Below are positions 53,314-62,437 of a DNA stretch of 64,000 nt, in pieces. Within the stretch, counting starts at the first letter, position 1. The number at the start of each line of letters is the position of its first letter. The translations under genes and the position numbers were made by a program. The notes below the pieces were generated by a model. That model ran no database searches and was not told the DNA's origin. It was given only the letters and a program-made list of their open reading frames with translations. The stretch is from Bacillota bacterium (GTDB taxonomy: Bacteria > Bacillota > Clostridia > Christensenellales > SZUA-584). The stretch is taken from assembly GCA_023436115.1 (NCBI GenBank), contig JAEZKQ010000004.1, positions 163,181-227,180 on the forward strand, written 5' to 3'.

Positions 53314-54564
53314 ATGAAATTACTCGTGGTGGGCGGCGGCGGCCGCGAGCACGCGATCATATGGAAACTCAGGCAGAACAAGAAGGTCACAGACATCCAT
53401 TGCGCACCCGGCAACGGCGGCATTGCCCGGATGGCCACATGCGTGCCTATACAAGCGACGGATATTGATGCGCTCACAGAATACGCGAAGCGGGAGCGTT
53501 TTGATCTCGTGATCGTCGCGCCCGACGACCCGCTTTACATGGGTCTTGTGGATAAGCTGCAGGCTGAGGGCATCCGTGCTTTCGGACCCACGGCAGACGC
53601 GGCGCGTATTGAGGGCAGCAAGGTGTACGCCAAATATCTGATGCAAAAGTACGGCATACCCACCGCGCGCTGTGACGTGTTTGACAATTATGAAAGGGCG
53701 GCGGCGTTTGTGAGCACATGCCCGCTGCCTGTGGTGGTGAAGGCAGACGGGCTTGCGCTGGGCAAAGGCGTTATCATTTGCCAGACCGCGGACGAGGCGC
53801 TGGACGCGTTAAAAGAGATCATGGTAGACAAGGTGTTCGGCGACGCGGGCAGCCGTGTGGTCATCGAGGAGTTTATGGAAGGGCCGGAGGTATCAGTGCT
53901 GGCGTTCTGCGACGGCAAGACGATACTGCCCATGGCGAGCGCGCAGGATCATAAGCGCGCTTTCGATGGCGATAAGGGCCCCAACACGGGCGGTATGGGC
54001 ACATTCTCACCCAGTCCCAAATACACGGATGAGATCAGGCTTGTCACTGAAGAAACGATTATACGGCGCACTGTGGACGCACTCAACGCCGAAGGCGTTT
54101 GCTTCAAGGGTATCATATTCTTCGGGCTGATGCTCACCAAAGACGGCCCCAAGCTGCTGGAATACAACGCGCGTTTTGGCGACCCCGAAGCGCAGGTGGT
54201 GCTCCCTCGTTTGAAAAACGACCTGCTGGATGTGATGCAGGCTGTCATCAACGGCACGCTGAATACCGTGACGCTGGAATGGGATCCTCGCAGCGCGGTC
54301 TGCGTGGTGATGGCATCGGGTGGTTATCCGGGCAAATACTCAAAAGGCGTGCTCATCGGCGGCATTGACAACGTGCAGGATGCCGTGGTGTATCACGCGG
54401 GAACGGCCGTTAAAGAAGGCGCGTTGGTCACAAACGGCGGCCGGGTACTGGGCATCACGGCGCTGGGCGATGATATAGTGCAGGCACGTACCAAAGCCTA
54501 TGGGGAAGTTGGAAAAGTCCGTTTTGATGGGGCGCAGTACCGGACGGATATTGGTATCAAATAA
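53314..54564 (+). CDS. purD: Phosphoribosylamine-glycine ligase
   Basis: A 416-residue ATP-grasp enzyme with VVGGGGREHAI at the start, VVKADGLALGKGV in the ATP-grasp fold, GPNTGGMGTFSP and the metal-binding EYNARFGDPEAQ. It joins glycine to phosphoribosylamine. AGAGGAG lies before the ATG. It ends the purine run and is followed by two hairpins. Confidence 0.98.
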   Translation: MKLLVVGGGGREHAIIWKLRQNKKVTDIHCAPGNGGIARMATCVPIQATDIDALTEYAKRERFDLVIVAPDDPLYMGLVDKLQAEGIRAFGPTADAARIEGSKVYAKYLMQKYGIPTARCDVFDNYERAAAFVSTCPLPVVVKADGLALGKGVIICQTADEALDALKEIMVDKVFGDAGSRVVIEEFMEGPEVSVLAFCDGKTILPMASAQDHKRAFDGDKGPNTGGMGTFSPSPKYTDEIRLVTEETIIRRTVDALNAEGVCFKGIIFFGLMLTKDGPKLLEYNARFGDPEAQVVLPRLKNDLLDVMQAVINGTLNTVTLEWDPRSAVCVVMASGGYPGKYSKGVLIGGIDNVQDAVVYHAGTAVKEGALVTNGGRVLGITALGDDIVQARTKAYGEVGKVRFDGAQYRTDIGIK

Positions 54565-54589
54565 CGTACTTTTTGTGGTGTAGAATTAC

Positions 54590-54614
54590 ACGGAACGGTC
54601 TTTGACCGTTCTGT
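54590..54614 (+). terminator. First hairpin after purD
   Basis: An 11-base stem ACGGAACGGTC/GACCGTTCTGT (one G-T pair) with a three-base loop, but only CTTT after it. Perhaps an mRNA 3' stabiliser or a weak terminator. Confidence 0.6.
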
Positions 54615-54624
54615 CTTTACGTGG

Positions 54625-54667
54625 AAAGGGCATGAATCCGTATGAGGGTATTGCCCTCTTTTTATTT
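54625..54667 (+). terminator. Second hairpin after purD, with T-tract
   Basis: An AGGGCA/TGCCCT stem (54627-54632 with 54652-54657) with a 19-base loop, then CTTTTTATTT. Together with the first hairpin it probably ends the purine transcript. Confidence 0.65.
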
Positions 54668-54780
54668 GCAGCGTCATGCGCGAGTGATTGTGAATAAGCG
54701 GCACATATATTTATTATTTGTCAAAGGGCATTCAATGCTGTATGCTCTAAGTAATGGCAGCCATCATGAAGGAGTCAACA

Positions 54781-55668
54781 ATGCCAAGAATCTTAAGCGT
54801 TTTTATTAGGGGTCAGATCAGGCTGTTAAAGCCGATTTACAACAAATTCAGCATTGAAACCGCACGGGCGTTTCAGGATACACTTGGCAATTTAGAAGCA
54901 AAATCCGTGGCTTCCAAGGTGGTGTTTGAGCCTGTCGATTTTGAGCGCTTCAAAGCGTGTGTTGTGTGTCCTAAGGAAAACGTCGGTCAAAAGAATAGGG
55001 TCATACTGTATTTGCACGGGGGCGGCTATGTCGCCGGGAATATCGAGTACGCGCGCGGGTTCGCGGGTGTCCTTGCCGTACAGACCAACCGGCATGTGCT
55101 GAGCGCGGCATACAGGCTTGCGCCGGAGCATCCTTTTCCTGCCGCCGTGGACGACGCGCTGGAAGCCTATGAATTCCTTTTGAAAAATGGTTATGAAGCA
55201 AAAGATATTTCTCTTGTGGGGGAATCGGCCGGAGGCGGCCTCATTTTCTCATTATGTCAGGTGCTTAAGCAAAAAGAGCTGCCGCTGCCTGCCGCGCTGG
55301 TGGGTATTTCACCGTGGACAGACTTGACATTCAGCGGACAATCCTATAAAACAAATAAAAAGAAGGATCCCACGCTCAGCGAAAAAGCACTGCGTACTTA
55401 CGCGGCTCATTATGCGCCGCAGCAGGAGACAAACCCGCTCGTGTCGCCTGTATACGGCGACTTGTGCGGCTTTCCGCCCTCTCTGCTGTTTGCGGGAGAA
55501 AACGAGCTATTGCTCAGTGATGCCACAATGCTGGCTGACAGTTTAAAACGCTGCGGCAGCCAATGCGAGCTGATCGTGGAAAAAGGGCTTTGGCATGTGT
55601 ATGTATTGTTTAAAATTGCGGAGGCAAGAGAGGCCTTAAAAAGGATAGCGGTTTTTTTGGAGACTTAA
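54781..55668 (+). CDS. Alpha/beta hydrolase of the HSL / acetyl-esterase type
   Basis: An esterase of about 295 residues. The oxyanion HGGG in YLHGGGYVAGN, the nucleophile Ser in VGESAGGG, the general PWTDLTF region and the His in GLWHVYVLF are all in place. The acid of the triad is normally Asp in a G-x-x-D motif, but here the segment reads AGENELLLSD, so Glu may take that role. The start follows AAGGAG by seven bases; a longer frame to 54754 has no such signal. The acyltransferase gene begins two bases after this stop, so the two are surely co-expressed. Substrate unknown. Confidence 0.88.
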   Translation: MPRILSVFIRGQIRLLKPIYNKFSIETARAFQDTLGNLEAKSVASKVVFEPVDFERFKACVVCPKENVGQKNRVILYLHGGGYVAGNIEYARGFAGVLAVQTNRHVLSAAYRLAPEHPFPAAVDDALEAYEFLLKNGYEAKDISLVGESAGGGLIFSLCQVLKQKELPLPAALVGISPWTDLTFSGQSYKTNKKKDPTLSEKALRTYAAHYAPQQETNPLVSPVYGDLCGFPPSLLFAGENELLLSDATMLADSLKRCGSQCELIVEKGLWHVYVLFKIAEAREALKRIAVFLET

Positions 55669-55670
55669 AT

Positions 55671-56963
55671 ATGAGCAGCAACGCAAGCAGACATAAAAAC
55701 TGGATGAAGCTCGATAACGCGGCGAAGATCTACCCGGCAGCCAAAAGGCGCGGCTGGAAGGCATTGTTTCGTATCAGCGCTGATCTTACAGAAGAAATTG
55801 ACCCGAATATATTGGCACAGGCGCTGAAGACCACGCTGTCCCGCTTTCCCGGGTTCGCGCTCAAATTGAAAAGAGGCTTGTTCTGGTATTACCTTGAGCA
55901 CAACGAGGGGCAGCCGGATATCACGCCTGACGAACCATATCCTTGCGCGCCGATGGATTTTAAGCAAAACAAAGGCTTCATGTTCCGTGTGCGCTATTAT
56001 AACAAAAGAATTGCCGTGGAAATTTTCCACGTGCTTACTGACGGCACGGGCGGTCTGTGCTTCTTAAAAACACTTGCAGCCGAATATCTGCGCATCAAGT
56101 ACGGCACCCAAATACCGAGGGACAACGAAATTCTCGACTGCACGCTGCCTCCTGCTGCGGATGAAACGGAGGACGCGTATTTAAAGTACGCCAAAGATGT
56201 GAAACGGACGCGCCGCGAACCCAATGCCTTTTATATCAAGGGCACCGATGAGATAAACGGATTTATCAATGTGACGACAGGCATGATGAACAGCAGCGAC
56301 GTGATCATGCGCGCCAAAGAGAAAAAGGTGTCGCTCACAGAATATTTAACAGCTGTTTTTATTCTGGCGGCGGATAAGATACAGCGCCTGAAAGTCAGGA
56401 ATGAAAGACGCTTCAAACCTATCAAAATATGCGTTCCCATCAATCTGCGTCGATTTTACGCAACCAATACGATGCGCAACTTCGCGAGCTATGTCAACCC
56501 CGGCATAGACCCGAAATACGGCGATTACAGCTTTGACGAAGTTCTTTCTGCCGTACATCACTATATGCGCGCGGAAGTGACAGAAAAGCTGCTGAACGCC
56601 AAAATATCCACCAATGTGCGCTCCGAAACGCGGCGCGTACTGCGCGTCACGCCGCTGTTCATTAAAAATATGGCGATGCGGCTCACTTTTAATCTGGTGG
56701 GAGACCGAAAAAGCACGACGAGCATATCCAATCTGGGTGATGTCAAGCTGCCTGAAGAAATGGCCGTCTTTGTGACGAGAATGGATTTTATATTGGGACC
56801 GTTGTCCAGAAACAGGATTGTGTGCGGGGCGTTAAGCTATAAGGGGACGCTGTACTTAAACTTTGTACGCACGATAAAGGAAAGCATGCTGGAACGTGAG
56901 TTTTTCCGTTTTCTTGTAAAGCAGGGTATACCGGTGAAAATAGAAAGCAACCAAAGATGGTAG
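55671..56963 (+). CDS. Condensation/acyltransferase-fold protein (alcohol acetyltransferase-like)
   Basis: A 430-residue protein with the HxxxDG catalytic motif of CoA-dependent acyltransferases: His120 and Asp124 in FHVLTDGTGG. The C-terminal half holds the usual second subdomain, with a possible DFGWG-like region replaced by DFILGPLSRN. The family (BAHD, WS/DGAT, NRPS condensation, alcohol acetyltransferase) joins acyl groups to alcohols or amines. It lies two bases after an esterase gene and 19 bases before a zinc-ribbon membrane protein gene. Whether it makes a small ester, a lipid or a modified metabolite is not readable. Confidence 0.8.
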   Translation: MSSNASRHKNWMKLDNAAKIYPAAKRRGWKALFRISADLTEEIDPNILAQALKTTLSRFPGFALKLKRGLFWYYLEHNEGQPDITPDEPYPCAPMDFKQNKGFMFRVRYYNKRIAVEIFHVLTDGTGGLCFLKTLAAEYLRIKYGTQIPRDNEILDCTLPPAADETEDAYLKYAKDVKRTRREPNAFYIKGTDEINGFINVTTGMMNSSDVIMRAKEKKVSLTEYLTAVFILAADKIQRLKVRNERRFKPIKICVPINLRRFYATNTMRNFASYVNPGIDPKYGDYSFDEVLSAVHHYMRAEVTEKLLNAKISTNVRSETRRVLRVTPLFIKNMAMRLTFNLVGDRKSTTSISNLGDVKLPEEMAVFVTRMDFILGPLSRNRIVCGALSYKGTLYLNFVRTIKESMLEREFFRFLVKQGIPVKIESNQRW

Positions 56964-56982
56964 GACGAAAGGGTGAACAGAT

Positions 56983-57690
56983 ATGTCATACTGCGTGAAC
57001 TGCGGCGTTGAGCTGGAAAAGAGCGAAAAACATTGTCCGCTGTGTAATGTGGAGGTTCTTAATCCCAAAGCCCCGTGGGAGGAACCGGCAGAGCGTCCGT
57101 ATCCCAGATATCTGGAAACGCTGGTGAACAGAATAGACCGCCGCTATTTTGCTACGCTCGCTGCATTGATTTTTATGATTCCCGTATTGATTTCAATCAT
57201 CTATGATCTGCTGGGCGGAAACGGCCTCTCGTGGTCGGCTTATATCGTGGGTGCGATGGCTTTGGTCTATGTGATTGTGTTTCTCCCTTTTTATTTTAAG
57301 CGCCGTCACACGGTGCTGTTTATCAGTGCGGATTGCCTGGCTGTGCTGCTTTATCTGCTGTTTATCGAAAGAATGAACGGCGGACAATGGTTTTTGGGCA
57401 TCGGTATGCCTATCACCGTCGCGGCGAGCGTGTGTATCATTGTGCTGTCGTTGCTGTTTACGAAAAAAGAACGGGCCACGATACTGGTTCGCACAGCAAG
57501 CGTACTGATTGCGGCAGGTGTTTTTGTGTTGTGTGTTGAAATGATATTAAGCATCGATGCTTCGGGCTTGCTCAAGTTAAAATGGTCTTTTTACGTGTTT
57601 ATCCCATGTGTGATGCTCAGCATCGTGGCTTCCATACTTGAACACCGAAAAAACCTTAAGGAAGAAATCAGAAGACGTCTGTTCTACTAG
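56983..57690 (+). CDS. DUF6320-like membrane protein with N-terminal zinc ribbon
   Basis: A 235-residue protein. It starts with a four-cysteine zinc ribbon (CVNC at 4-7, CPLC at 18-21), then a Pro-rich linker, then six hydrophobic segments (from about 45 to 225) and a charged C-terminus. The ribbon should face the cytoplasm. I associate this layout with DUF6320 proteins found beside such acyltransferases. It is the third gene of the esterase-acyltransferase cassette and is followed by a terminator. It may anchor or regulate the other two at the membrane; that is inference. Confidence 0.78.
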   Translation: MSYCVNCGVELEKSEKHCPLCNVEVLNPKAPWEEPAERPYPRYLETLVNRIDRRYFATLAALIFMIPVLISIIYDLLGGNGLSWSAYIVGAMALVYVIVFLPFYFKRRHTVLFISADCLAVLLYLLFIERMNGGQWFLGIGMPITVAASVCIIVLSLLFTKKERATILVRTASVLIAAGVFVLCVEMILSIDASGLLKLKWSFYVFIPCVMLSIVASILEHRKNLKEEIRRRLFY

Positions 57691-57781
57691 GTTCTATTTC
57701 AATCAAGACAAGGCATAAAGAAAGTCATAGGGTAAAAAAAGCGGCTCAAATTCCACTTTGAATGGCATCGGGGTCTGGCTA

Positions 57782-57806
57782 AAAAAGGGGGCTGCTGCCC
57801 TCTTTT
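57782..57806 (+). terminator. Terminator after the esterase-acyltransferase cassette
   Basis: An AAAAGGGGGC stem pairs with GCCCTCTTTT around a four-base loop, ending in TTTT. It lies about 90 bases after the DUF6320-like stop. Confidence 0.75.
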
Positions 57807-57856
57807 ACGTATGAGCGGCTTAATGGGACTTGGACTTTTGATTGGAGGTAAGAACA

Positions 57857-58375
57857 ATGGTAAATCCGGTTGGCTATTTGGATGTTGTTAAAAATCAGAC
57901 AAGAAGGACGATCTGGAGCCTGCATAATGTGATCGATTGCATACCCGACAGCAAATGGAGCAAGCTTTACTGCGGAATGCCATTATGGAAGCATGTTTAC
58001 CACACGCTGCACTCACTGGACAAGTGGTATATCAATCCCTTTGTATATGACGAACCCGAGTTTCATAGCGAGGGCCTTAACGACTTGGATACAAAAACGG
58101 GAGGACTGCTCACCCGTGATTTGCTTAAGGACTATGCCTTCTCAGTTGAGAACAAAATCAATGAGTATTTAGGTGGGCTTCTTGATTATCAGTTGCTTGA
58201 AAAACCACGAGAATGTCCTTATACGCGGTTCCATCTAATACTCGCCCAGCACAGACATATTGATATGCATATAGGAATTATTATGGGCTTTATTATGGTT
58301 GATTCAGGCAGATGGCCTAAAGTATTAGGACTCATGGATACAGTCAAAGCGCGGTATGAGCCTGAATACTTTTAA
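57857..58375 (+). CDS. DinB-superfamily protein
   Basis: A protein of about 172 residues with a four-helix pattern. Candidate metal ligands are His in LWKHVYHTLHSLDKW and the HRHIDMH set near residue 140. DinB-like proteins are small metal-binding helical bundles, some of them thiol transferases (bacillithiol or mycothiol), most unassigned. The ATG at 57857 has GGAGG eight bases upstream; the frame's upstream TTG overlaps it. A metallo-beta-lactamase-fold gene follows within about 30 bases. Confidence 0.78.
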   Translation: MVNPVGYLDVVKNQTRRTIWSLHNVIDCIPDSKWSKLYCGMPLWKHVYHTLHSLDKWYINPFVYDEPEFHSEGLNDLDTKTGGLLTRDLLKDYAFSVENKINEYLGGLLDYQLLEKPRECPYTRFHLILAQHRHIDMHIGIIMGFIMVDSGRWPKVLGLMDTVKARYEPEYF

Positions 58376-58404
58376 CAACACTTGATATGAAGAAGGGGAT
58401 ATCT

Positions 58405-59073
58405 TTGCAGATTGTGAGGCTCGGCGGAACGGCGTGGCTTGTCCGCGATGATAAACAAGGGATCATTGTTGATGCGTCAAAGGCCAAAAGCGCTAAGGTG
58501 ATAAACAGACGGATTAAAGACCTGGATATTCGCATACCGCTTATATTCTTGACTCACACGCACTACGACCATTCCGGTGGTATGGCGGCTTTAAGGGCAG
58601 CGACAGGCGCGAAAGTGATGGTGGGGGCGGCGGAAGCAGACTGCCTGCGCAGCGGCTATACGCCAGTGCCCAAAGGAACCCATGCGATAGGCAGGTTTCT
58701 TTCCGGAGCGGCGCATACACTGACCTCTAAGACATGCGAACACTACGTGCCGGTGACGCAGGATGTTATACCCATCGATACGCGGCGTACGCTTGAGGAA
58801 TTCGGCTTTGACGCGGACGTATTGCCGCTCGGCGCGCATACGAAGGGCTCCATCGGGCTGCATATCGGCGATTATTTTTTCGCGGGCGACAACGTTTTTG
58901 GTATTGGTCACGTGATTTATCCGCCGTTTGCAGACGAACCGGAACAAATACGGACGGCATGGGAGATCATTTTGAACAGCCGCGCGAAGCTGATCTGTCC
59001 CGGCCACGGCCCGATGATAAAGAGAGACATACTGAAAAAACACTATACGTCGCGTTTTGGCAAGCTGCTTTGA
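58405..59073 (+). CDS. Metallo-beta-lactamase-fold hydrolase
   Basis: About 222 residues with the signature THTHYDHSGG (HxHxDH), a later Asp in FFAGDNVFG and a C-terminal CPGHGPMIK, which together form a two-metal site. Family members hydrolyse thioesters, lactones, phosphodiesters and more; nothing here singles out one. I prefer the TTG at 58405, six bases after AAGGGG; the ATG at 58387 has no ribosome binding site and would place that sequence inside the gene. It is probably co-transcribed with the DinB-like gene. Confidence 0.85.
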   Translation: MQIVRLGGTAWLVRDDKQGIIVDASKAKSAKVINRRIKDLDIRIPLIFLTHTHYDHSGGMAALRAATGAKVMVGAAEADCLRSGYTPVPKGTHAIGRFLSGAAHTLTSKTCEHYVPVTQDVIPIDTRRTLEEFGFDADVLPLGAHTKGSIGLHIGDYFFAGDNVFGIGHVIYPPFADEPEQIRTAWEIILNSRAKLICPGHGPMIKRDILKKHYTSRFGKLL

Positions 59074-59101
59074 TATTCGCTATATAATAGACTTATGTTG
59101 T

Positions 59102-59127
59102 ACGGCCTTTTACAGGCTGTTTTTTTT
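59102..59127 (+). terminator. Terminator after the metallo-hydrolase gene
   Basis: An ACGGCC/GGCTGT stem (one G-T pair) with a seven-base loop, followed by eight Ts. Confidence 0.8.
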
Positions 59128-59256
59128 GCAGAACTGGTGTATTGGCATAAAATGCAGATGATACTTCCCAAGTATTAGATAATATATTAAAATAATATAA
59201 ACAATGGAAAAACATCTGCTAATCAATAATAGTGGATAAAGAATGAAAGGATAAAA

Positions 59257-60174
59257 ATGTATAGATATCGTTTAAAAAAAGCAGTGATTCTTTTCTTGCT
59301 GGTTCTGATGATTATAATGCAGACAGTTGGTTGTACAAACGCTCCGGTAATAAATGCCGCAGAGACCGCAGCTGCCCAAGAAACGGAGCAAAGCCAGCCG
59401 TCGCGGATTATTGAGGATTCTCTTCATAGCGGCTTTTTGAAAAAAGATATGAACGTCAACGTCTACATCCCTTCGGACTACAGCGAGGATATAAAATATC
59501 CGGTGCTCTATATGATACACGGATACACGGGAAATGAAGACAGCTGGCTGGGTATTACGGATACAGCAGATGTCCTAGTTGAAAACGGCGACATTATGCC
59601 TTTGATTATTGTGATGCCGGATATTGAAAACAGCTATGGTATTAATTCCTCGCCGGAGCCTGAGACAAAGTACAACAATAATTTTGGACGGTATGAGGAC
59701 TATATCATTCAAGAGCTGATTCCCTATATAGACGCGGCTTACAGCACCAACTCGACACGGGAAGGGCGGTTCATTGGCGGATTATCAATGGGCGGTCATG
59801 TCGCTTTGCATCTGGCTTTTGCCTATAACGACAAGTTCAGTAAAGTGGGGGGGCACAGTCCCGCCATATGGTTTGATGGGCTTGATGTCAGCGATACTGA
59901 TTATATGATGGGTTGGCTGTATCCTACAGAGGAGGATAAAAAACAAAGAGACCCACTGGAGCTTGCAACCCAAAAGGATCTATCCAACACCAAGGTCTAT
60001 CTGGACTGCGGAGAAGAGGATGAATATAAATTCTATGAAGGATGCGACATGCTTTTTGATTTGCTTGTCGAAAAAGGCGTAGAATCCGAATACCATTTGC
60101 AGCCCGGTAAACACGATGGTGAATACTGGAGATCTCATCTGGAAGAATACATGATGTTTTACGGGGCCAAGTAA
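59257..60174 (+). CDS. Secreted esterase lipoprotein (esterase D / feruloyl-esterase-like)
   Basis: A 305-residue protein with a lipoprotein signal: a basic start, a hydrophobic core and TVGC with the lipidated cysteine at about 26. Then comes a Gln/Ala/Thr linker and an alpha/beta hydrolase domain with YMIHGYTGNEDSW, the nucleophile Ser in GGLSMGGH and a C-terminal His in PGKHDGEYW. Relatives remove feruloyl or acetyl groups from plant polysaccharides, or act on small esters. It would work outside the cell. AAAGGA lies before the ATG. It stands alone between two terminators. Confidence 0.85.
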   Translation: MYRYRLKKAVILFLLVLMIIMQTVGCTNAPVINAAETAAAQETEQSQPSRIIEDSLHSGFLKKDMNVNVYIPSDYSEDIKYPVLYMIHGYTGNEDSWLGITDTADVLVENGDIMPLIIVMPDIENSYGINSSPEPETKYNNNFGRYEDYIIQELIPYIDAAYSTNSTREGRFIGGLSMGGHVALHLAFAYNDKFSKVGGHSPAIWFDGLDVSDTDYMMGWLYPTEEDKKQRDPLELATQKDLSNTKVYLDCGEEDEYKFYEGCDMLFDLLVEKGVESEYHLQPGKHDGEYWRSHLEEYMMFYGAK

Positions 60175-60206
60175 GACAAATGCGATAGTCTAAGAAAATG
60201 GCAAAT

Positions 60207-60236
60207 AAAAAGCGAGGAGTTATCCCCGCTTTTTTG
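60207..60236. terminator. Bidirectional terminator between the esterase gene and dapB
   Basis: AAAAGCG and CGCTTTT (60208-60214 with 60227-60233) with T-runs on both strands. It separates convergent genes. Confidence 0.8.
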
Positions 60237-60246
60237 TTTAATAAGA

Positions 60247-61455
60247 TTACAGGCAGAACGCTTCGGCCACAACGCTGATGGCGTCGGGTGCTTTCACGGT
60301 GTCCACACAGAAGCTAATGTTTGTTTCGGATGTGGTGATAATGGCAATGCCTATGTTCTTTTCGGCCAGTGCGCCAAACAGTCTCGCGGCCACGCCGGAT
60401 TGCCGTTTCATACCCGCGCCTTCCACTGTCAGCTTAGACAGCGATGCGTTTTCTATGATTTGTGTACCTTCCTTCTTGTACGGCTCAATGACTTTTAAGC
60501 ATTCACTTAAATTGATACGGGGCAGAGAGAAGGACAAGCTGACCTTGCCGTTAAACGGTGCGGTCTGGCTGATGATGTCCAGCTTAATGCCCGCTTTTGC
60601 GATATCCGCAAAAATATCAGCAATAGCCTTGGGTGAGAACGGCAGGCCGGCCAGCGTGATCATCGCCTGTCCGTCGTCCTTATAAACGCTGGTGACAGCG
60701 TCTTCAGAGATAATATCGTTCATGTTATACAGCCCGACCGGTTTTCCGCAGACAAAAGAAGCAGCACGTAACGCGCCGTAAGCGAATATCTGGCGCGACT
60801 GGGCTGTGTGTTTGATTTCCACGACTTCGTCCGTTCCGATAAAGTAAACACTGTGCTCTCCGGGGATGGTGCCGCCGCGTACAGCGTGTATACCGATCTC
60901 ACGACCGCGCTTTTCGGTGCGCGTATAGCGTCCGCAGACCAAAGGCTTGGCGGCCATCAGCGCCTCGTTGATGGATTCCGCAAGAACAAGCGCTGTTCCG
61001 CTGGGCGAGTCAACCTTCTGGTTGTGGTGCTTCTCTACGATTTCAATATCGCAATCTTCACCCCAGAAAGCTGCGGCGCGGCGCGAAAGCTCAATCTGAA
61101 GATTGACACCAAGTGACATATTGGCGGAGAAGAAAACGGGAATTTGAGTCGCGGCATTGCTGATCAGGGCTTTGTCTTCATCGGTAAAGCCCGTGGTTGC
61201 GATCACAATCGCCATACCATGATCCTGAGCGTACTTTAAATTTGAACGCAGTGCGTCCGGCCTGGAAAAGTCAATGATGACATCCGCCGTTTCACGGCAA
61301 TCCAGAATATCGGCATAGACCGGAAAAGGGTTGGATCTTAAATCCGGCATTTTATCAATACCGGCACAAACGCACATGCCTTCCGTTTTAGATGCGGCGT
61401 CCGCAACAACCTGGCCCATTTTACCGTTTGCGCCGCATATGATGATATTTATCAT
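60247..61455 (-). CDS. dapB: 4-hydroxy-tetrahydrodipicolinate reductase fused to an aspartokinase-like ACT region
   Basis: A 402-residue protein. Residues 1-249 are a complete DapB: GANGKMG for NAD(P)H, the catalytic HHNQKVDSPSGTA, RGGTIPGEH and a C-terminal GLYNMNDII. Residues 250-402 are two ACT-type repeats that closely follow the regulatory end of aspartokinases: MITLAGLPFSPKAIADIF, then KLTVEGAGMKRQSGVAARLF, and ITTSETNISF. In aspartokinase this part binds lysine or threonine. DapB proteins normally stop at about 250-270 residues. The reductase makes tetrahydrodipicolinate for lysine and peptidoglycan. It is the last gene of asd-dapA-dapB; allosteric control by lysine is inferred. Confidence 0.95.
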   Translation of the reverse strand: MINIIICGANGKMGQVVADAASKTEGMCVCAGIDKMPDLRSNPFPVYADILDCRETADVIIDFSRPDALRSNLKYAQDHGMAIVIATTGFTDEDKALISNAATQIPVFFSANMSLGVNLQIELSRRAAAFWGEDCDIEIVEKHHNQKVDSPSGTALVLAESINEALMAAKPLVCGRYTRTEKRGREIGIHAVRGGTIPGEHSVYFIGTDEVVEIKHTAQSRQIFAYGALRAASFVCGKPVGLYNMNDIISEDAVTSVYKDDGQAMITLAGLPFSPKAIADIFADIAKAGIKLDIISQTAPFNGKVSLSFSLPRINLSECLKVIEPYKKEGTQIIENASLSKLTVEGAGMKRQSGVAARLFGALAEKNIGIAIITTSETNISFCVDTVKAPDAISVVAEAFCL

Positions 61456-61502
61456 TTCAACCTCTCATCTTATGTCTGTCAATCTAGTCCATACTATATT
61501 TT

Positions 61503-62384
61503 TTAGGCGATATCAAAGCCCAGCGCCATCAGCTCGCGTTTTAATACGGCGGCCTTGTCAGCACTCATTTCACAGAGCGGCATGCGGGGCAGACCCACGC
61601 TGATGCCGATCATATTGAGCGCCATTTTTACGGGGATAGGATTGACCTCGCTGAACAGCGCATTCACAAGCGGATTGAGTTTAAACTGGATCTCTCTCGA
61701 ACGTGCAACATCGCCGCTCAAAAAGCTTGCCACCATATCGTGAGTCATCGAAGGCAGCAGATTCGATACCACTGAGATAACACCCTTGCCGCCCAGTGAC
61801 AACACAGGCACCACGTGGTCATCGTTGCCCGAATACAGATCGATATTGGGGCAAAGCCGGGCAATCTCCCCGATCTGCGTGATGTTGGCGCTGGCTTCCT
61901 TGATGCCGACGATGTTGTCATGCGAACAGATTTCCTTCATGACATGTGCGCATATGTTCACACAGGTGCGACCGGGTATGTTGTAGACAATAATGGGGGT
62001 GCTGACGGCATCGGCAATGGCGTGATAGTGCCGTATCAGCCCTGTATCCGTACATTTGTTGTAATAGGGGGTGACCACAAGAAGTCCGTCCACACCGAGA
62101 TCAGCCGCTTCCATCGAAATCTCAATAGCCGTTACGGTGTTGTTGCTGCCAGTACCCGCGATAACGGGAACGCGTCCTGCCGCCTGTTTAACGACAAATT
62201 CGATAGCGCTTAAATCTTCTTCCTTTGTCATCGTTGACGATTCGCCGGTCGTGCCGCAGACGATGAGCGCATCAATGCCACCCTCTATCTGATATTCGAT
62301 CAGCGTTTCAAAAGTGGCGAAGTCGATGCCCTTGTCGTTAAACGGTGTGACAAGCGCGGTTCCGGCTCCGGTAAAAATACTCAT
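61503..62384 (-). CDS. dapA: 4-hydroxy-tetrahydrodipicolinate synthase
   Basis: A 293-residue (beta/alpha)8 aldolase. The Schiff-base lysine is Lys162 in VGIKEAS, with Tyr134 and Arg139 in VYNIPGRT and the pyruvate-site GTTGESST at about 44-51. It condenses pyruvate with aspartate semialdehyde, the first committed step to lysine and diaminopimelate. AGGGAG lies eight bases before the ATG. It is placed between asd, which makes its substrate, and dapB, which uses its product. Confidence 0.97.
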   Translation of the reverse strand: MSIFTGAGTALVTPFNDKGIDFATFETLIEYQIEGGIDALIVCGTTGESSTMTKEEDLSAIEFVVKQAAGRVPVIAGTGSNNTVTAIEISMEAADLGVDGLLVVTPYYNKCTDTGLIRHYHAIADAVSTPIIVYNIPGRTCVNICAHVMKEICSHDNIVGIKEASANITQIGEIARLCPNIDLYSGNDDHVVPVLSLGGKGVISVVSNLLPSMTHDMVASFLSGDVARSREIQFKLNPLVNALFSEVNPIPVKMALNMIGISVGLPRMPLCEMSADKAAVLKRELMALGFDIA

Positions 62385-62437
62385 ACAATCGGCTCCCTTT
62401 CATTATTGGTGATCTTACTCACCATTGGCGATAAGAC

